Below, one piece after another: positions 1 to 8,434 of a stretch of DNA of 64,000 nt (its first letter is position 1; each line of letters opens with the position of its first letter). The position numbers were made by a program, and so were the translations under genes. The notes beneath the pieces are model-generated. The model was not told the origin of the DNA. It worked only from the letters and a program-made list of their open reading frames with translations, and ran no database searches. Source of the stretch: Halapricum desulfuricans (GTDB lineage Archaea > Halobacteriota > Halobacteria > Halobacteriales > Haloarculaceae); NCBI RefSeq assembly GCF_017094465.1, contig NZ_CP064792.1, positions 116,726 through 180,725 on the forward strand. The letters run 5' to 3'.

Positions 1-59
1 AAGAGTTATCTATAGGCCCCAATCTTTCCGGTAGACCGGGCTTCAGCAGTTTCGAGACG

Positions 60-145
60 GAGCCCCCGGCCTCACGGAGCGAGGACTTCCGACGGCCAGT
101 CGGAAGCGCGACGCGAGTAGGCCGGGGAGGAAGCCGACACGACCG
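60..145 (+). repeat. Orphan left end of an IS1341-type element (probable)
   Basis: This GC-rich stretch ends in GGGGAGGAAGCCGAC, close to the segment just upstream of the tnpB gene at 8538 (around 8471) and the one at about 32411. It contains foldback pairs such as GGACTTCCGACGG against CCAGTCGGAAG. No tnpB follows, so I read it as a solitary left-end remnant. I see no gene in positions 1-312. Confidence 0.35.
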
Positions 146-312
146 CCAACGCATAATATGCTTGAGACTGACTAACTCGCCACCCGGTGTATTTGTTATT
201 GGGGCCACGTATCACTATCCAATGACCCTGAGGAGACGGGGTGCTGGCTCAATGAGGAAGCTGAACAGCTCAAGATGCAGTAACGATACATCTGATGTAC
301 TGCTGGGCGAAG

Positions 313-1326
313 CTACGGTATGTTGTACTGTTCACAAGAAACTGAGTCATCTGCGACAGTTAGTAGCCAAGCAACGCGATCGGTGGGATCGGTATTGGTG
401 CTCATTCGTTCAACTGCACCGGTGTACATTACTGGGACCCCACACCAATCCTGTCGAGTTGCATCGTGATGATGCCCACAGAGAATGAAATCAAACCGGT
501 TGCTGAATTGCCCTATAATTTGATCAAGGTCAACACTCTTTGTCCCACGGTCAGTTAGTTGTGCCAACGTCTGGTGGAGAACTAGAATTGAAGTGGATTC
601 GATGACTGTGTCCGGAAATTCAAGGTTGTCATACTGCAGATCGCCTTCTGGGTGGTGGTTTATACCAAAGAGACGAAGGGTCGAGTTCACTGAGACACCA
701 CTCGTATCAATATTTGAAGCCAGTGTGCCGTCTCTGTCTTCCAGTAATTCATTACCAGCCGTCGACTGATGATTGCCCCGTACGTAATAAAAGGGGATAC
801 CTGCATCAGCTAACGGATCAAACACCGTTTGGTCGACAAACAGCGCTTGGACGGGCGTGGCCGTATCGTGGAAGATGTCGCCAACGTGGACGACCGCATC
901 AACCGACCGTTCGATACCGTACGCAACGGCCGTGCTGAACGCATCAATCGGATCAATCTTCTCACCTGTCCGTGGGTGTTTCGTTCGGCCAACGTGCGTG
1001 TCGCCGACGATGAGGATTCGAGTACATTCCTCGACTGGTCCGAGTGGCGTGATGCGTGTTCGCTTACTCGGAGCCAGTTCGAGATCGTATCCGCCGCCAC
1101 CTTTCTGTGCCTTGCAGCGAGAGATCTGGTATTGATAGCCAGCTTTCCAGTCAACTTGGGTCTCTGCACCTTCGTAGTCGATGAGTCGAAGTGGGGTTCC
1201 AGCGGTATCGACGAGAGATACCTCGGCTTGCCGTGACTTTCCGGAATTCCGATCCACCGCAGTAACCTCAACAACCAACGGAGCAGGAACGGACTGCCCA
1301 GGGGAAAGATCATCAGCGGTAACCAA
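313..1326 (-). CDS. OB-fold/metallophosphoesterase protein
   Basis: A 337-residue calcineurin-like phosphoesterase. The metal-binding signature is visible in order: GDTHVGR, VHVGDIFHD, RGNHQS, VLHQT and CGHHHD, covering about residues 105-290. The first 95 or so residues lack these motifs and are beta-rich (APLVVEVTAVDR, YQYQISRCKA, YDLELAPSKR), which suggests an OB-fold nucleic-acid-binding domain. The overall plan resembles archaeal phosphoesterases related to the Mre11/SbcD nuclease family, so a nuclease or phosphodiesterase acting on nucleic acid is plausible. The substrate cannot be read from sequence. No partner gene such as Rad50 adjoins it. The family call is secure; the OB-fold is inferred. 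Confidence 0.8.
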   Translation of the reverse strand: MVTADDLSPGQSVPAPLVVEVTAVDRNSGKSRQAEVSLVDTAGTPLRLIDYEGAETQVDWKAGYQYQISRCKAQKGGGGYDLELAPSKRTRITPLGPVEECTRILIVGDTHVGRTKHPRTGEKIDPIDAFSTAVAYGIERSVDAVVHVGDIFHDTATPVQALFVDQTVFDPLADAGIPFYYVRGNHQSTAGNELLEDRDGTLASNIDTSGVSVNSTLRLFGINHHPEGDLQYDNLEFPDTVIESTSILVLHQTLAQLTDRGTKSVDLDQIIGQFSNRFDFILCGHHHDATRQDWCGVPVMYTGAVERMSTNTDPTDRVAWLLTVADDSVSCEQYNIP

Positions 1327-1572
1327 CGAATATCACTAGTCAACTGTATTCGTGTTTCCAGTAAGACGGTGTTGGTCTACCGTCACTAATCTAACCTGGT
1401 CACGTCTGTATCAATCTTCGATTCTTACGAGTGATCTCCTCCAGATAGGGTACTCAGCTTTGCATATTATCGTCGGAGAAGTCCGTAACCGACATCATCT
1501 GTCCTTGCTACGTCCTACGTCATCTACCACTTCAATGTGCAAGACTGAGTAGACGAATAGCGCGCCTCCAAC

Positions 1573-1728
1573 CTATTCCGGGATTTCGTATCGAACGAAC
1601 TCGTTTCCACTACAGGCCGGGCATTCTTCGGTCCCCGGCGACACGTTCGTTCCGCAGTTGCGACATTCGACTACGACCTTGGATCCGCCACCTGGCAGTA
1701 GCCGAGTGATGACTGTGCGGACACTCAT
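1573..1728 (-). CDS. Small zinc-ribbon protein, 51 aa
   Basis: A short reading frame that starts MSVRTVITRLL and ends with FVRYEIPE. It carries two CxxC knuckles, CRNC and CPAC, separated by 11 residues, which is a classic zinc-ribbon arrangement. Such very small zinc-ribbon proteins are common in haloarchaea and mostly uncharacterised. A role in nucleic-acid or protein binding is only inferred. It lies downstream on the opposite side of the phosphoesterase gene and appears monocistronic. Confidence 0.65.
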   Translation of the reverse strand: MSVRTVITRLLPGGGSKVVVECRNCGTNVSPGTEECPACSGNEFVRYEIPE

Positions 1729-2179
1729 CGTTCTTCGACCTACAACTGACAGGGGATTAATTGTGGCGGCTAACTCGTCTCACCGGAAATATGGTGTGTG
1801 CGACCGTCAAAATCCGCTTGGAAGAAATCCTGTCCTACGCTCCAAGATCTGCTGTGAACACCGATGGAACACTGCGAACCGTGATCGTCAAACTTGGATC
1901 CGGTGATGAAAACGATATGAGATGGGGGGTGGGAGCACTTGTATGCGCTCAGCCAGTGTGGCTTCGATCGCCCCTTGGTGGGGCAAGTGGGCTATATCGT
2001 TTTGAGATATTAATTTCTGGTGGGGTATCCTATTGAGTGGAATCCCAGTTGTGTCGGGCTGCATTGGAAACTATTTGCGGATTTATAAGAAACTACACTC
2101 CATAGCGGTGAGCTGTGCATAGAGGACCGCAGCCGAGATACCAATCTCTTGCTGACCCAAATTCTACTCACACTTGTGG
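1729..2179. other. Region without a recognised gene
   Basis: About 450 bp. A plus-strand frame is open across about 1761-2036, but its product resembles nothing I know and has no clear start signal. I support no gene here. Confidence 0.4.
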
Positions 2180-2460
2180 AATATTGAACTATATAATATT
2201 TTCTAAAATACTTCCGAGAGCTGGTCTTTGGTGATCCAGGGTTATCTTCCATAACCAGCCAGTAGTGATCTCCCAGATCCTCGATTTAGACGTAGATATC
2301 GGGGAAGATATCGACTTCCCCACAGACATCGAAGCTGTTGTCGACGCCCTCCTTGACGGCTGTGACGAGTGGCCCGAACTCCCGAGTCGAACCCGAGCAT
2401 ATGCTTGTTCTTCTCGAAGAACTCGGCGATGAAGATCTGTCGCTGGCTCTCGACCAGCGC
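2180..2460 (-). pseudogene. top6B: Topoisomerase VI subunit B fragment
   Basis: Read on the minus strand, the segment spells the N-terminal GHKL ATPase region of DNA topoisomerase VI subunit B in pieces. One frame gives [20 protein letters not shown] and FDSGV. A second gives [11 protein letters not shown] then DIFPDIYV followed by a stop, [16 protein letters not shown] third gives ITKDQLSEVF then a stop. The [16 protein letters not shown] block and the VKEGVDN helix are diagnostic. Frameshifts and at least two in-frame stops make it non-functional, and the rest of the gene is absent. It is a decayed remnant next to a regulator gene. Confidence 0.75.
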
Positions 2461-2597
2461 TCCTCGGCAATCCCCGAATCGCACAGGTCGGCTGCACCGA
2501 TGATATTCGTTAGACAAACCCAGTTGTGCCCGGGTTAAAGCCTTCTCGGTGCTGCGGTGAAAGTGAAGACGTTCGCCGATTGTGAGAGTTAGCGGAC

Positions 2598-3656
2598 CTA
2601 TGGTCGTTCGAGCGTGACCTTGCGTGCCTCGTAGTCTTCGAGGAACGAGTCCGGACCACCAACGGAGACAGTCCCCTCGTCGGTTTCGACGATAATCGTA
2701 TGTTCGATTGGGATCGTATTCGTCCGTGGTTCGACCATTCCCTGGCGAGTCTCGACGACGGTTCCCTCAAGCGTCGTGAACGGGTCGTCAGTGTCGACGG
2801 GCTGGGCGGTCGCCTGAACGTGGACCGTCGCCTCCGTCTTGTTGTGCAGCGTCGCCTGCAGCGTCGCGTGACGGAAACTCCGATAGGTCGTCGGAAGTTC
2901 GACCGGATCGACGACGGAGTGTTGCTGGGCAAAGGGCCAGTAGTTCGCCAGGAACGAACTGGCGATAATCGGCACGATCTGTCCCTGCACGATCGCGATC
3001 GCCCGGTCGTCGCTGTTGGCTCGCGAGACCATTTCGGCGGGAGAAGCGATTCCCAGTTGTTCGTCAACCGCGAGCAGTACTGGCATACCGAGTTGCCAGG
3101 TCCGAATGACGCTCCCGACTGGTCGATCGATGCCATCAAGGACGTGTTCGGGATCGTCGACGTCGCTGATCAACAGCAAGACGAGGACACCGCGATCGAT
3201 CGCGGCCCCCAGCTGCTCTGCGACTTCCGGGAGATAGCCTTCCGGAACGGCGATGACCAGTTCCTGCTCGGCGCTTTTGATGTACTCCCGCAGGCGTTTG
3301 ATGACAGTGACGCGGGATTTGATGACGTCGAACCGCTGGGGTCGCGAGGAGGTCTCCGAGTAGCGCTGTTGCAACACCGGCTCGATGTCCTCAAGTTGGC
3401 TCGACAGCATCTCGATGACCTCTTGTGGAGGTTTCGCCTGGATCTTCGTCGGGACGATGTGATCGTCGACATCGACGAATCCGCGTTCTTCGAGCTCCTC
3501 GCAGATGCTGTAGACGTATCGTTTCGAGACGCCCGTGTCATCAGCGATCGTACTCGCTTTCGCCTCCCCGTGTTCGAGGATCGTCAGGTACGTCTGAATC
3601 TCCTTTTCGGAGAGACCGAACTGTTTGAGCTGGTCTTCCAGCGGGACGGTGTTCAT
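2598..3656 (-). CDS. TrmB-family transcriptional regulator
   Basis: A 352-residue protein in the archaeal TrmB family of sugar-responsive regulators. The N-terminal winged helix-turn-helix is clear ([20 protein letters not shown], then [20 protein letters not shown], about residues 8-60). A coiled-coil linker follows, then the phospholipase-D-like effector-binding domain ([15 protein letters not shown]) and a C-terminal beta domain. I chose the ATG that gives [10 protein letters not shown]. An upstream in-frame start at 3722 would add 22 residues that look unlike the family. Such regulators usually control sugar or polyol uptake and central carbon genes. No obvious target operon adjoins it, so its target is unknown. 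Confidence 0.85.
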   Translation of the reverse strand: MNTVPLEDQLKQFGLSEKEIQTYLTILEHGEAKASTIADDTGVSKRYVYSICEELEERGFVDVDDHIVPTKIQAKPPQEVIEMLSSQLEDIEPVLQQRYSETSSRPQRFDVIKSRVTVIKRLREYIKSAEQELVIAVPEGYLPEVAEQLGAAIDRGVLVLLLISDVDDPEHVLDGIDRPVGSVIRTWQLGMPVLLAVDEQLGIASPAEMVSRANSDDRAIAIVQGQIVPIIASSFLANYWPFAQQHSVVDPVELPTTYRSFRHATLQATLHNKTEATVHVQATAQPVDTDDPFTTLEGTVVETRQGMVEPRTNTIPIEHTIIVETDEGTVSVGGPDSFLEDYEARKVTLERP

Positions 3657-3801
3657 CGACGCTCGCCCCCCAATGGCTGTCCAATGGGTCCGACTCGACC
3701 CGACACAGAATTGTGTGCCCACATTCTATTTCCTGTCTACAGGCTCAGAGTACATATATTGTCTATGATCCTTCTTCATACCTGTCGCGTTTCGAGTTGA
3801 T

Positions 3802-3963
3802 ATGGACAGCTGGACCGGGAACTCCTATGACTGCAGCGGGAACGACCACTTCGACGAGGAGGGTATCGAATCGCGGAGTGACGTTGAGGAATTCACTGTC
3901 GCTATCGTGTTGAGGCAGGACACAGCCAACGGCGTGAATCAACTCGTTGAACACTGCGGTTAG
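3802..3963 (+). CDS. Possible small acidic protein, 53 aa
   Basis: A short frame starting MDSWTGNSYDCSGNDHF, with an acidic composition typical of haloarchaeal proteins (HFDEEGIESRSDVEEF). No domain is recognised. It may be a gene fragment: it sits in an intergenic stretch of about 780 bp that also holds an IS1341-end remnant near 4177. Low confidence. Confidence 0.25.
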   Translation: MDSWTGNSYDCSGNDHFDEEGIESRSDVEEFTVAIVLRQDTANGVNQLVEHCG

Positions 3964-4174
3964 CGATAACGAGTGGCACGCTTTTCTGGAATGTGCGTTC
4001 ACCGAGTGCCCTTTCGGATACTGCCTCGCTACGTGGGCAGACAGGCCGCCTCCGTAGGACGGTTCGGAATCCGCTCTGTTCCGACCGATTCCTATCTATT
4101 AGTAGGGTTGCCTGTCACTTAAACGTCAGCGTGGGAAACTCGGGGCAACCGTTTGAACGGTAGTTTGTTTCCCA

Positions 4175-4232
4175 GCGTGACGGCGCGTATCCACGGCCTA
4201 AAGGGTGGTATTGCGCCTGTTCAGCGTATAAT
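4175..4232. repeat. IS1341-end-like repeat, copy A (degenerate)
   Basis: The stretch GACGGCGCGTATCCACGGCC, then a degenerate hairpin, then GTGGTATTGCGCCTGTTCAGC, is repeated at 6702-6757, where the hairpin CCACGGCCTAAGGCCGTGG is perfect. Here the hairpin is broken (CCTAAAGGGTGG). It is a solo element end left by loss or movement of an IS1341-type element. Confidence 0.5.
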
Positions 4233-4437
4233 TCCCGCGATCAAGATGGGAGTTCCCGACGAGTCTTAGAGGCATTCGAAAAAGCGTCTTTGCTCGTGAT
4301 AGGGAGATAATTCCGGATCAAAGGGTCACGTAACCTATAGACGATTGACTGTCGTAACCGATTGTTTTTGAACACGCACACCGAATCCATTGCTGGGAGC
4401 ACGGAATCCATGTCACACGCTCCGTAGCTCCCTCCCC

Positions 4438-4590
4438 ATGTCAGACCAGACTGAGCCACTCGGAATGTGTCCAATGTGCGGTGCTGAGATAGAGCCGTTT
4501 CAGCTCCTCGTTGAGTACGAGAAAGACGATGGGACAACAGGCCGGTTCGCTGAGTGTGAGTCGTGCGGTGAGGTTGTGCGACCGGAGTAG
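4438..4590 (+). CDS. Small zinc-ribbon protein, 50 aa
   Basis: Begins MSDQTEPLGMCPMCGAEI and carries two zinc knuckles, CPMCG and CESCG, separated by about 30 residues, with an acidic composition. The size and knuckle spacing match the many haloarchaeal small zinc-finger proteins of unknown function. An upstream in-frame start would add a basic stretch atypical of the group, so I use the ATG at 4438. It lies 45 bp before the PadR-type regulator on the same strand. Confidence 0.6.
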   Translation: MSDQTEPLGMCPMCGAEIEPFQLLVEYEKDDGTTGRFAECESCGEVVRPE

Positions 4591-4608
4591 TCAATGTCAA
4601 CGCGCCAT

Positions 4609-4618
4609 AGATTTAAGG
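4609..4618 (+). promoter_or_regulatory. Probable TATA element of the PadR gene
   Basis: AGATTTAAGG lies about 25 bp before ATG codons at 4636 and 4645. This fits an archaeal TATA box driving a leaderless transcript and favours those starts over the TTG at 4627. Confidence 0.4.
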
Positions 4619-4635
4619 ATGCCTGATTGCTATTT

Positions 4636-4914
4636 ATGTTTGAGATGTACGACCTCACAGGTTTCCAGCGAGATCTGCTGTACGTCGTAGCTGGCTTAGA
4701 TGAGCCACATGGCTTAGCTATCAAAGACGAACTCGAAGAGTACTACGAGAAGGAAATCCATCATGGCCGACTGTATCCAAATCTCGATACATTGGTCGAC
4801 AAAGGCCTTGTCGAGAAAGGGCAAAAAGACCGGCGAACCAATATTTACGCGATCACAAGGCGAGGGGAGCGCGAAATTGAAGCCCGGCGCGAGTGGGAAA
4901 GCCAGTACACGTGA
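4636..4914 (+). CDS. PadR-family transcriptional regulator
   Basis: A 92-residue winged-helix regulator of the PadR type. The family core is plain: LTGFQRDLLYVVAGLDEPHG, LAIKDELEEYYEKEIHHGRL, YPNLDTLVDKGLVEKG and the wing ending in ITRRGEREI. Members of this haloarchaeal subgroup are single-domain DNA-binding proteins, usually autoregulated. The start is at ATG 4636 or 4645; both fit a leaderless transcript from the nearby TATA element. The gene ends just before an IS1341-end remnant. Its target is unknown. Confidence 0.85.
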   Translation: MFEMYDLTGFQRDLLYVVAGLDEPHGLAIKDELEEYYEKEIHHGRLYPNLDTLVDKGLVEKGQKDRRTNIYAITRRGEREIEARREWESQYT

Positions 4915-4924
4915 GATTAGCTAC

Positions 4925-4985
4925 TTACGGATAATCGAGGACGAGGAGAAAGCCTCACGCTTCAGCGCGCTGAGGAAGTCAAGGT
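4925..4985. repeat. Solo IS1341-type end
   Basis: Contains ACGGATAATCGAGG and GAGAAAGCCTC, then CGCTTCAGCGCG and GAGGAAGTCAAG. The same words flank the tnpB element at 34.0-35.6 kb (left end about 34025-34075, right end about 35578-35616). No matching tnpB is adjacent, so this is an orphan end. Confidence 0.55.
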
Positions 4986-5013
4986 CCCCGCTTAGGATGA
5001 TTAATGAGGGGCG

Positions 5014-5240
5014 TCAGTTGGTGTGGTCTTGGGTGTAGTCGAGGAGGAGATCCATAACACGAAGAGCGTCATCGGGATTATCGATCAGGAGAGGATTATG
5101 ATGAGAACCGGCGAGGCGGAGGAGTTCGTCGTCTTGATCAGCAGCGACGATGCGCTCGACACGGCCGTTGCCGACTTGCACGGAGTCGGTGGCGCGGGTT
5201 CGACGCATTGCGACCCAAACGGGTACGTTCCTAATGTTGA
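5014..5240 (-). pseudogene. C-terminal fragment of an unknown gene between IS ends
   Basis: The minus strand reads VWVAMRRTRATDSV, then GRVERIVAADQDDELLRLAG and DNPDDALRVMDLLLDYTQ, ending in a normal stop. The upstream part runs into the right-end hairpin of the tnpB element at 5.3-6.6 kb and would need start codons inside the IS. I read it as the 3' remnant of a disrupted gene. The family is not recognised. Confidence 0.45.
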
Positions 5241-6758
5241 CCTCCTCCCCCGCGTGAACGCGGGGGAATCCCGAGTCAAGCGGATCGAAGATTCGCGTAC
5301 ATCGCAAATCTCCGATTGCTCAGCGTTGGGATATTAGGGTTTACACGTCACTCGGCGGTTGCTCGCGGCTGGAATCCGTGAGTCCGGCTGAACTGAATGA
5401 CGCGAGGCTGGGCCAAACAGCCGTTATCGCTATCCCCGAGTGGGGGAGTCACGCTTAGCGTTTTCTGCCTGATGTTATCGGCTCCGTTCACGTCGCCGTG
5501 AGCGACAACCCCACAGCGGTCGCACTTCCACAACCCACGTTCGACACGGTTGTCCCCGTCTTCGTGCCCGCACACACTACACGACGATGATGTACCGCGC
5601 TCGTCGGGCATCTCCACCTCGATGCCACGTTCACGAGCTTTGTAGTCGATGAGGTTCATCAACCGCTTGTACGCCCAATTATCCAAGCGTTTGTTGCCGT
5701 GTCTGCCCCAGTCGTCTTCATCAACACCACTGGGGTCTCCGACGACAAGCGTGCCAACATCGTGAGAAACACACCGCTCAACGATGTCTTTCGAGAGGGC
5801 GTGTAAGAAGTGGTCTTTGCGACGCGACAGTTTTTCACGTGCCCACTCTGCTTTTTGGCTGGGACCGTGCGGCCCTGCTGTCTGGTACTCTTCTTGCTGG
5901 AAGTAGTGCTTGTCCTCGCGGAGCGTGTTGCCCGGATACAACAGAGCGTCGTCGGGGAATGCAACGGCGGCAGGATTACAGATTCCGAGGTCAACACCCG
6001 CTGCCTTCTCGCCTGGTGCCTCTGCCGCAATCTCGTGCTTGCAGACGACGTGAAGTTCCCATCGTTCCTTGTGACTGTTCCAGACGGCACGGACTTGCTG
6101 AACGTTCTCCAATTCGACTTCGGGTGGGGCGTCGTACTCAACGAGGATATAGTCGCGGGCACGCGGTGACGGTTTGTGGAGTTTACCCTTTGAGAGCCGG
6201 AATCGGTTGTGTTTCGTGTCGTGGCGGAAGCCGTTGGCTTTCCACGTGACCGTCGAGCGGGGGTGTTCCTCGTGGACACGGCGACCTTGGTCGTCGTAGT
6301 AGTTCTGTTTGCGGTAGCCCGGCGGATTGTCCCGACTGTCGTCGCTGTTGAACCACGAGGTGAAGGCCTCAGAAAGCTCTTCGAGAACTTTCTGACTGGA
6401 CTGACTGTGCAGTCCTCGGTATTTGTCGTGTTCCTTCACCACGGCTTTCAGTTCGGACTCGTCGGGGATTTCGCCGGTTTCGTCCCACGTCTGGCGGGCG
6501 TGGTAGAGGGCGACGTTCCAGAGCTTGGACGCCGACCACCCATGCCTGTCCAGCGATTCCCGAACCTGCGAGTGGTTCTGGATGCGGCAGACGTGGGTGC
6601 GGCGTGTGGTCGACATCCCTGTACTACTATCTTATGAAATATCGCTACTTATATTCTATGGAATATCCAGTCGTGCTATAGTCTGTGGAATCTTTGCCAG
6701 ATGACGGCGCGTATCCACGGCCTAAGGCCGTGGTATTGCGCCTGTTCAGCATATAAGA
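5235..6758 (-). mobile_element. IS1341-type element with tnpB (element 1)
   Basis: It contains one tnpB and no tnpA. The right end (low-coordinate side) carries a strong hairpin, CCCCCGCGTGAACGCGGGGG, at about 5248-5267. The left side, upstream of tnpB, ends near the perfect hairpin CCACGGCCTAAGGCCGTGG at about 6712-6730. Exact ends are uncertain. Confidence 0.6.
5348..6616 (-). CDS. tnpB: TnpB (IS1341-type), RuvC-like RNA-guided nuclease
   Basis: A 422-residue TnpB. It has the RuvC-like first acidic motif GVDLGICNPAAV, a zinc ribbon (CSVCG and CDRCG) and the last motif GDVNGADNI. The middle motif reads LVVGDPSG, with aspartate where most TnpB proteins have glutamate. TnpB proteins are ancestors of Cas12 and, where tested, are guided by an RNA from the element's right end to cut DNA. 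No tnpA accompanies it, so transposition would need help from elsewhere. The C-terminus continues past the usual end (LSVTPPLGDSDNG onward), as is common in haloarchaeal copies. Confidence 0.88.
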   Translation of the reverse strand: MSTTRRTHVCRIQNHSQVRESLDRHGWSASKLWNVALYHARQTWDETGEIPDESELKAVVKEHDKYRGLHSQSSQKVLEELSEAFTSWFNSDDSRDNPPGYRKQNYYDDQGRRVHEEHPRSTVTWKANGFRHDTKHNRFRLSKGKLHKPSPRARDYILVEYDAPPEVELENVQQVRAVWNSHKERWELHVVCKHEIAAEAPGEKAAGVDLGICNPAAVAFPDDALLYPGNTLREDKHYFQQEEYQTAGPHGPSQKAEWAREKLSRRKDHFLHALSKDIVERCVSHDVGTLVVGDPSGVDEDDWGRHGNKRLDNWAYKRLMNLIDYKARERGIEVEMPDERGTSSSCSVCGHEDGDNRVERGLWKCDRCGVVAHGDVNGADNIRQKTLSVTPPLGDSDNGCLAQPRVIQFSRTHGFQPRATAE

Positions 6759-7162
6759 GTGGCGGTTAAGAGAGTTTATTTCAGACATCGACGAGAGTAT
6801 CGTCTCGCTGGCGGAGACAGTGGACACTGACTTCCAGAGCGGTGAAGCGAGAGACCGCACGCCCTAGCGGTGCGAGCCGGGTACGACCCACTCCGCAGGA
6901 CGTTCCCGAAGGTTTGCCAGTAGCGTCAACTGTTCGTCTTCAAGATAGCGGGTGGTCACGATACAGGGCGCGCCTAGCAACCAAGTTAGCAGTCAACGAA
7001 TTGGCCAATTCCGGAAATTCCCGGAAGACTCGAATTTCCACAAACAGAATCGAGCAACAGCGCAGGAATCGCGATAGCCATCAGAGATCCGACAGCGAGG
7101 TTTCCGGAAACAACCCGGCCATCTTTTTACTCCTCGCCAGGAAACCGATCTGGTAGAACGAG
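6759..7162. other. Intergenic region upstream of orc1, with palindromes
   Basis: About 400 bp before the initiator gene. It holds GTTTCCGGAAAC (7098-7109), a perfect 12-bp palindrome, and TTCCGGAAATTCCCGGAA near 7011-7028. A gene remnant reads through to TAG at about 6868 (SDIDESIVSLAETVDTDFQS). The palindromes could be initiator or regulator sites, but I cannot match them to a known origin box. Confidence 0.35.
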
Positions 7163-8191
7163 ATGATCCGCGATGCTCGTGTGCTCCGAGCCGGGTTCGT
7201 CCCTCGGGAAGTCGAGCATCGCGACGCAGAGGTCAACCACCTCTCCAGCGTCCTCGAACCCATCGCGAACGGTGAACCGGCCGACACCGCCATCGTCACC
7301 GGGCCCAGCGGCGCTGGCAAGACCTGTATCGCGAAGTTCGTGACTGAACGGCTTCGCGAGGAAGTCCTCGACGTCGAGACGGTCTACGTCAACTGCTGGC
7401 GGAACTACACTCGGTTTCGGACGCTCTACCAGATTCTCGACGAACTCGGCTCGACGATCGACATTCACCGCCAGTCGACTCCACATGACGAACTCATCGA
7501 CCGGCTTCAGCAGCACGACGGCCCGCGAACCGTCGTCATCCTCGACGAGGTCGACCAGCTCGAAGACCCCAGCGTCATCTACGATCTCCACAGCCTCCCG
7601 CAGTTCGCGATCATCTGCATCGCGAACAAGGAAGAGGAGCTGTTCAGCCGCGTCGACGACCGGCTTGTGAGTCGGCTCCGTTCGAGTGAACACGTCCGGA
7701 TGGACAAGTACCACGACGAGCAGCTGTACGACATCCTGAGTGCTCGCGCGAAGTGGGGGCTCGACGAGGACGTCATCACCGACGACCAGCTCTACCGGAT
7801 CGCCGACGCGGCCGCCGGCGACGCCCGCCTCGCAATAGGCATCCTCCGAACGGCCGCCGGCAAGGCCGATCGCGAGAACCACGAGCGCATCACCGACGAC
7901 ATTCTCCTGAACGCCGCCGAGGATGCCCGAGCCCAAATCAAGCAGAAGAGCCTCGATTCACTCACGCCGCACCAGCGCGTCGTCTACGACATCGTTCGCG
8001 AGCACGGTCCGATCGGGCCGAGCGAAATTCACGAGCGCTATACCGAGGACGTCGATGACCCACGGACGAAACGGACTGTCCGCACGTACCTTTCGAAGAT
8101 GGAGCAGTACAACCTCCTCGAGGCGGAGGGGACGAGTCGAGATCGAGAGTACTCGCTCGTCGATTCGGCGGCTGCGTCTCCGATGCAGTGA
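7163..8191 (+). CDS. orc1: Orc1/Cdc6-family replication initiator (copy 1)
   Basis: A 342-residue AAA+ ATPase. Walker A is GPSGAGKT at about residue 47, Walker B VVILDEVD at about residue 124, the sensor-2 region is GDARLAIGILRTA, and the C-terminal winged helix is LTPHQRVVYDIVREHGPIGP. This is the archaeal Orc1/Cdc6 architecture, in which the ATPase loads onto origin repeats through the winged helix. It is on the short side for the family. Haloarchaea carry many such genes, often on extrachromosomal replicons. No repeat array like that around the second copy at 25.9 kb is visible here, so whether this one drives an origin is unclear. Confidence 0.9.
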   Translation: MIRDARVLRAGFVPREVEHRDAEVNHLSSVLEPIANGEPADTAIVTGPSGAGKTCIAKFVTERLREEVLDVETVYVNCWRNYTRFRTLYQILDELGSTIDIHRQSTPHDELIDRLQQHDGPRTVVILDEVDQLEDPSVIYDLHSLPQFAIICIANKEEELFSRVDDRLVSRLRSSEHVRMDKYHDEQLYDILSARAKWGLDEDVITDDQLYRIADAAAGDARLAIGILRTAAGKADRENHERITDDILLNAAEDARAQIKQKSLDSLTPHQRVVYDIVREHGPIGPSEIHERYTEDVDDPRTKRTVRTYLSKMEQYNLLEAEGTSRDREYSLVDSAAASPMQ

Positions 8192-8209
8192 CCGTGATGC
8201 CGTCAGCTA

Positions 8210-8434
8210 TCAGGAATGGAACTCGCCGAGGCCCGATTGCTCGTGGTCTAGCGACTCGATGACCTGGGGATCGTCGTTGCCGGGGTTGTTGACCCGCGTC
8301 GAAATCTCGTAAGCGTCCAGATCGTCCTTCGGGTACGGCTGGCACAGTTCCTTGCGGGTGTCCGGGTCTGCAGCGAGCCAGTCGGACTCAGCGTCCTTCG
8401 GGAGGACGACCGGCATCCGGTCGTGGATTGAGTT
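8210..8434 (-). pseudogene. SRAP (YedK/HMCES-like) C-terminal half
   Basis: The minus strand reads NSIHDRMPVVLPKDAESDWL, then PYPKDDLDAYEISTRVNNPG, ending in a stop. This is the C-terminal part of an SOS-response-associated peptidase domain, including the HDRMP motif with its catalytic histidine. Proteins of this family crosslink to abasic sites in single-stranded DNA. The N-terminal part lies beyond a tnpB element, at 9811-10054. Confidence 0.8.

Noticed and set aside
810..1343. Long overlapping minus-strand frame in the phosphoesterase gene
   Set aside because: Arg/Ser-rich shadow of the real gene in another frame, with no domain and no independent start signal.
2010..2252. An 80-codon frame in the topVI-B remnant region
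   Set aside because: Overlaps the decayed gene in a different frame; low complexity and no independent evidence.
2700..3800. A 366-codon plus-strand frame opposite the TrmB regulator
   Set aside because: It is the antisense of a gene with a secure family assignment. GC-rich haloarchaeal DNA gives such long antisense frames by codon bias.
7127..7936. A 269-codon frame antisense to orc1 copy 1
   Set aside because: Shadow of the AAA+ gene; Val/Asp-rich composition is the usual antisense pattern.
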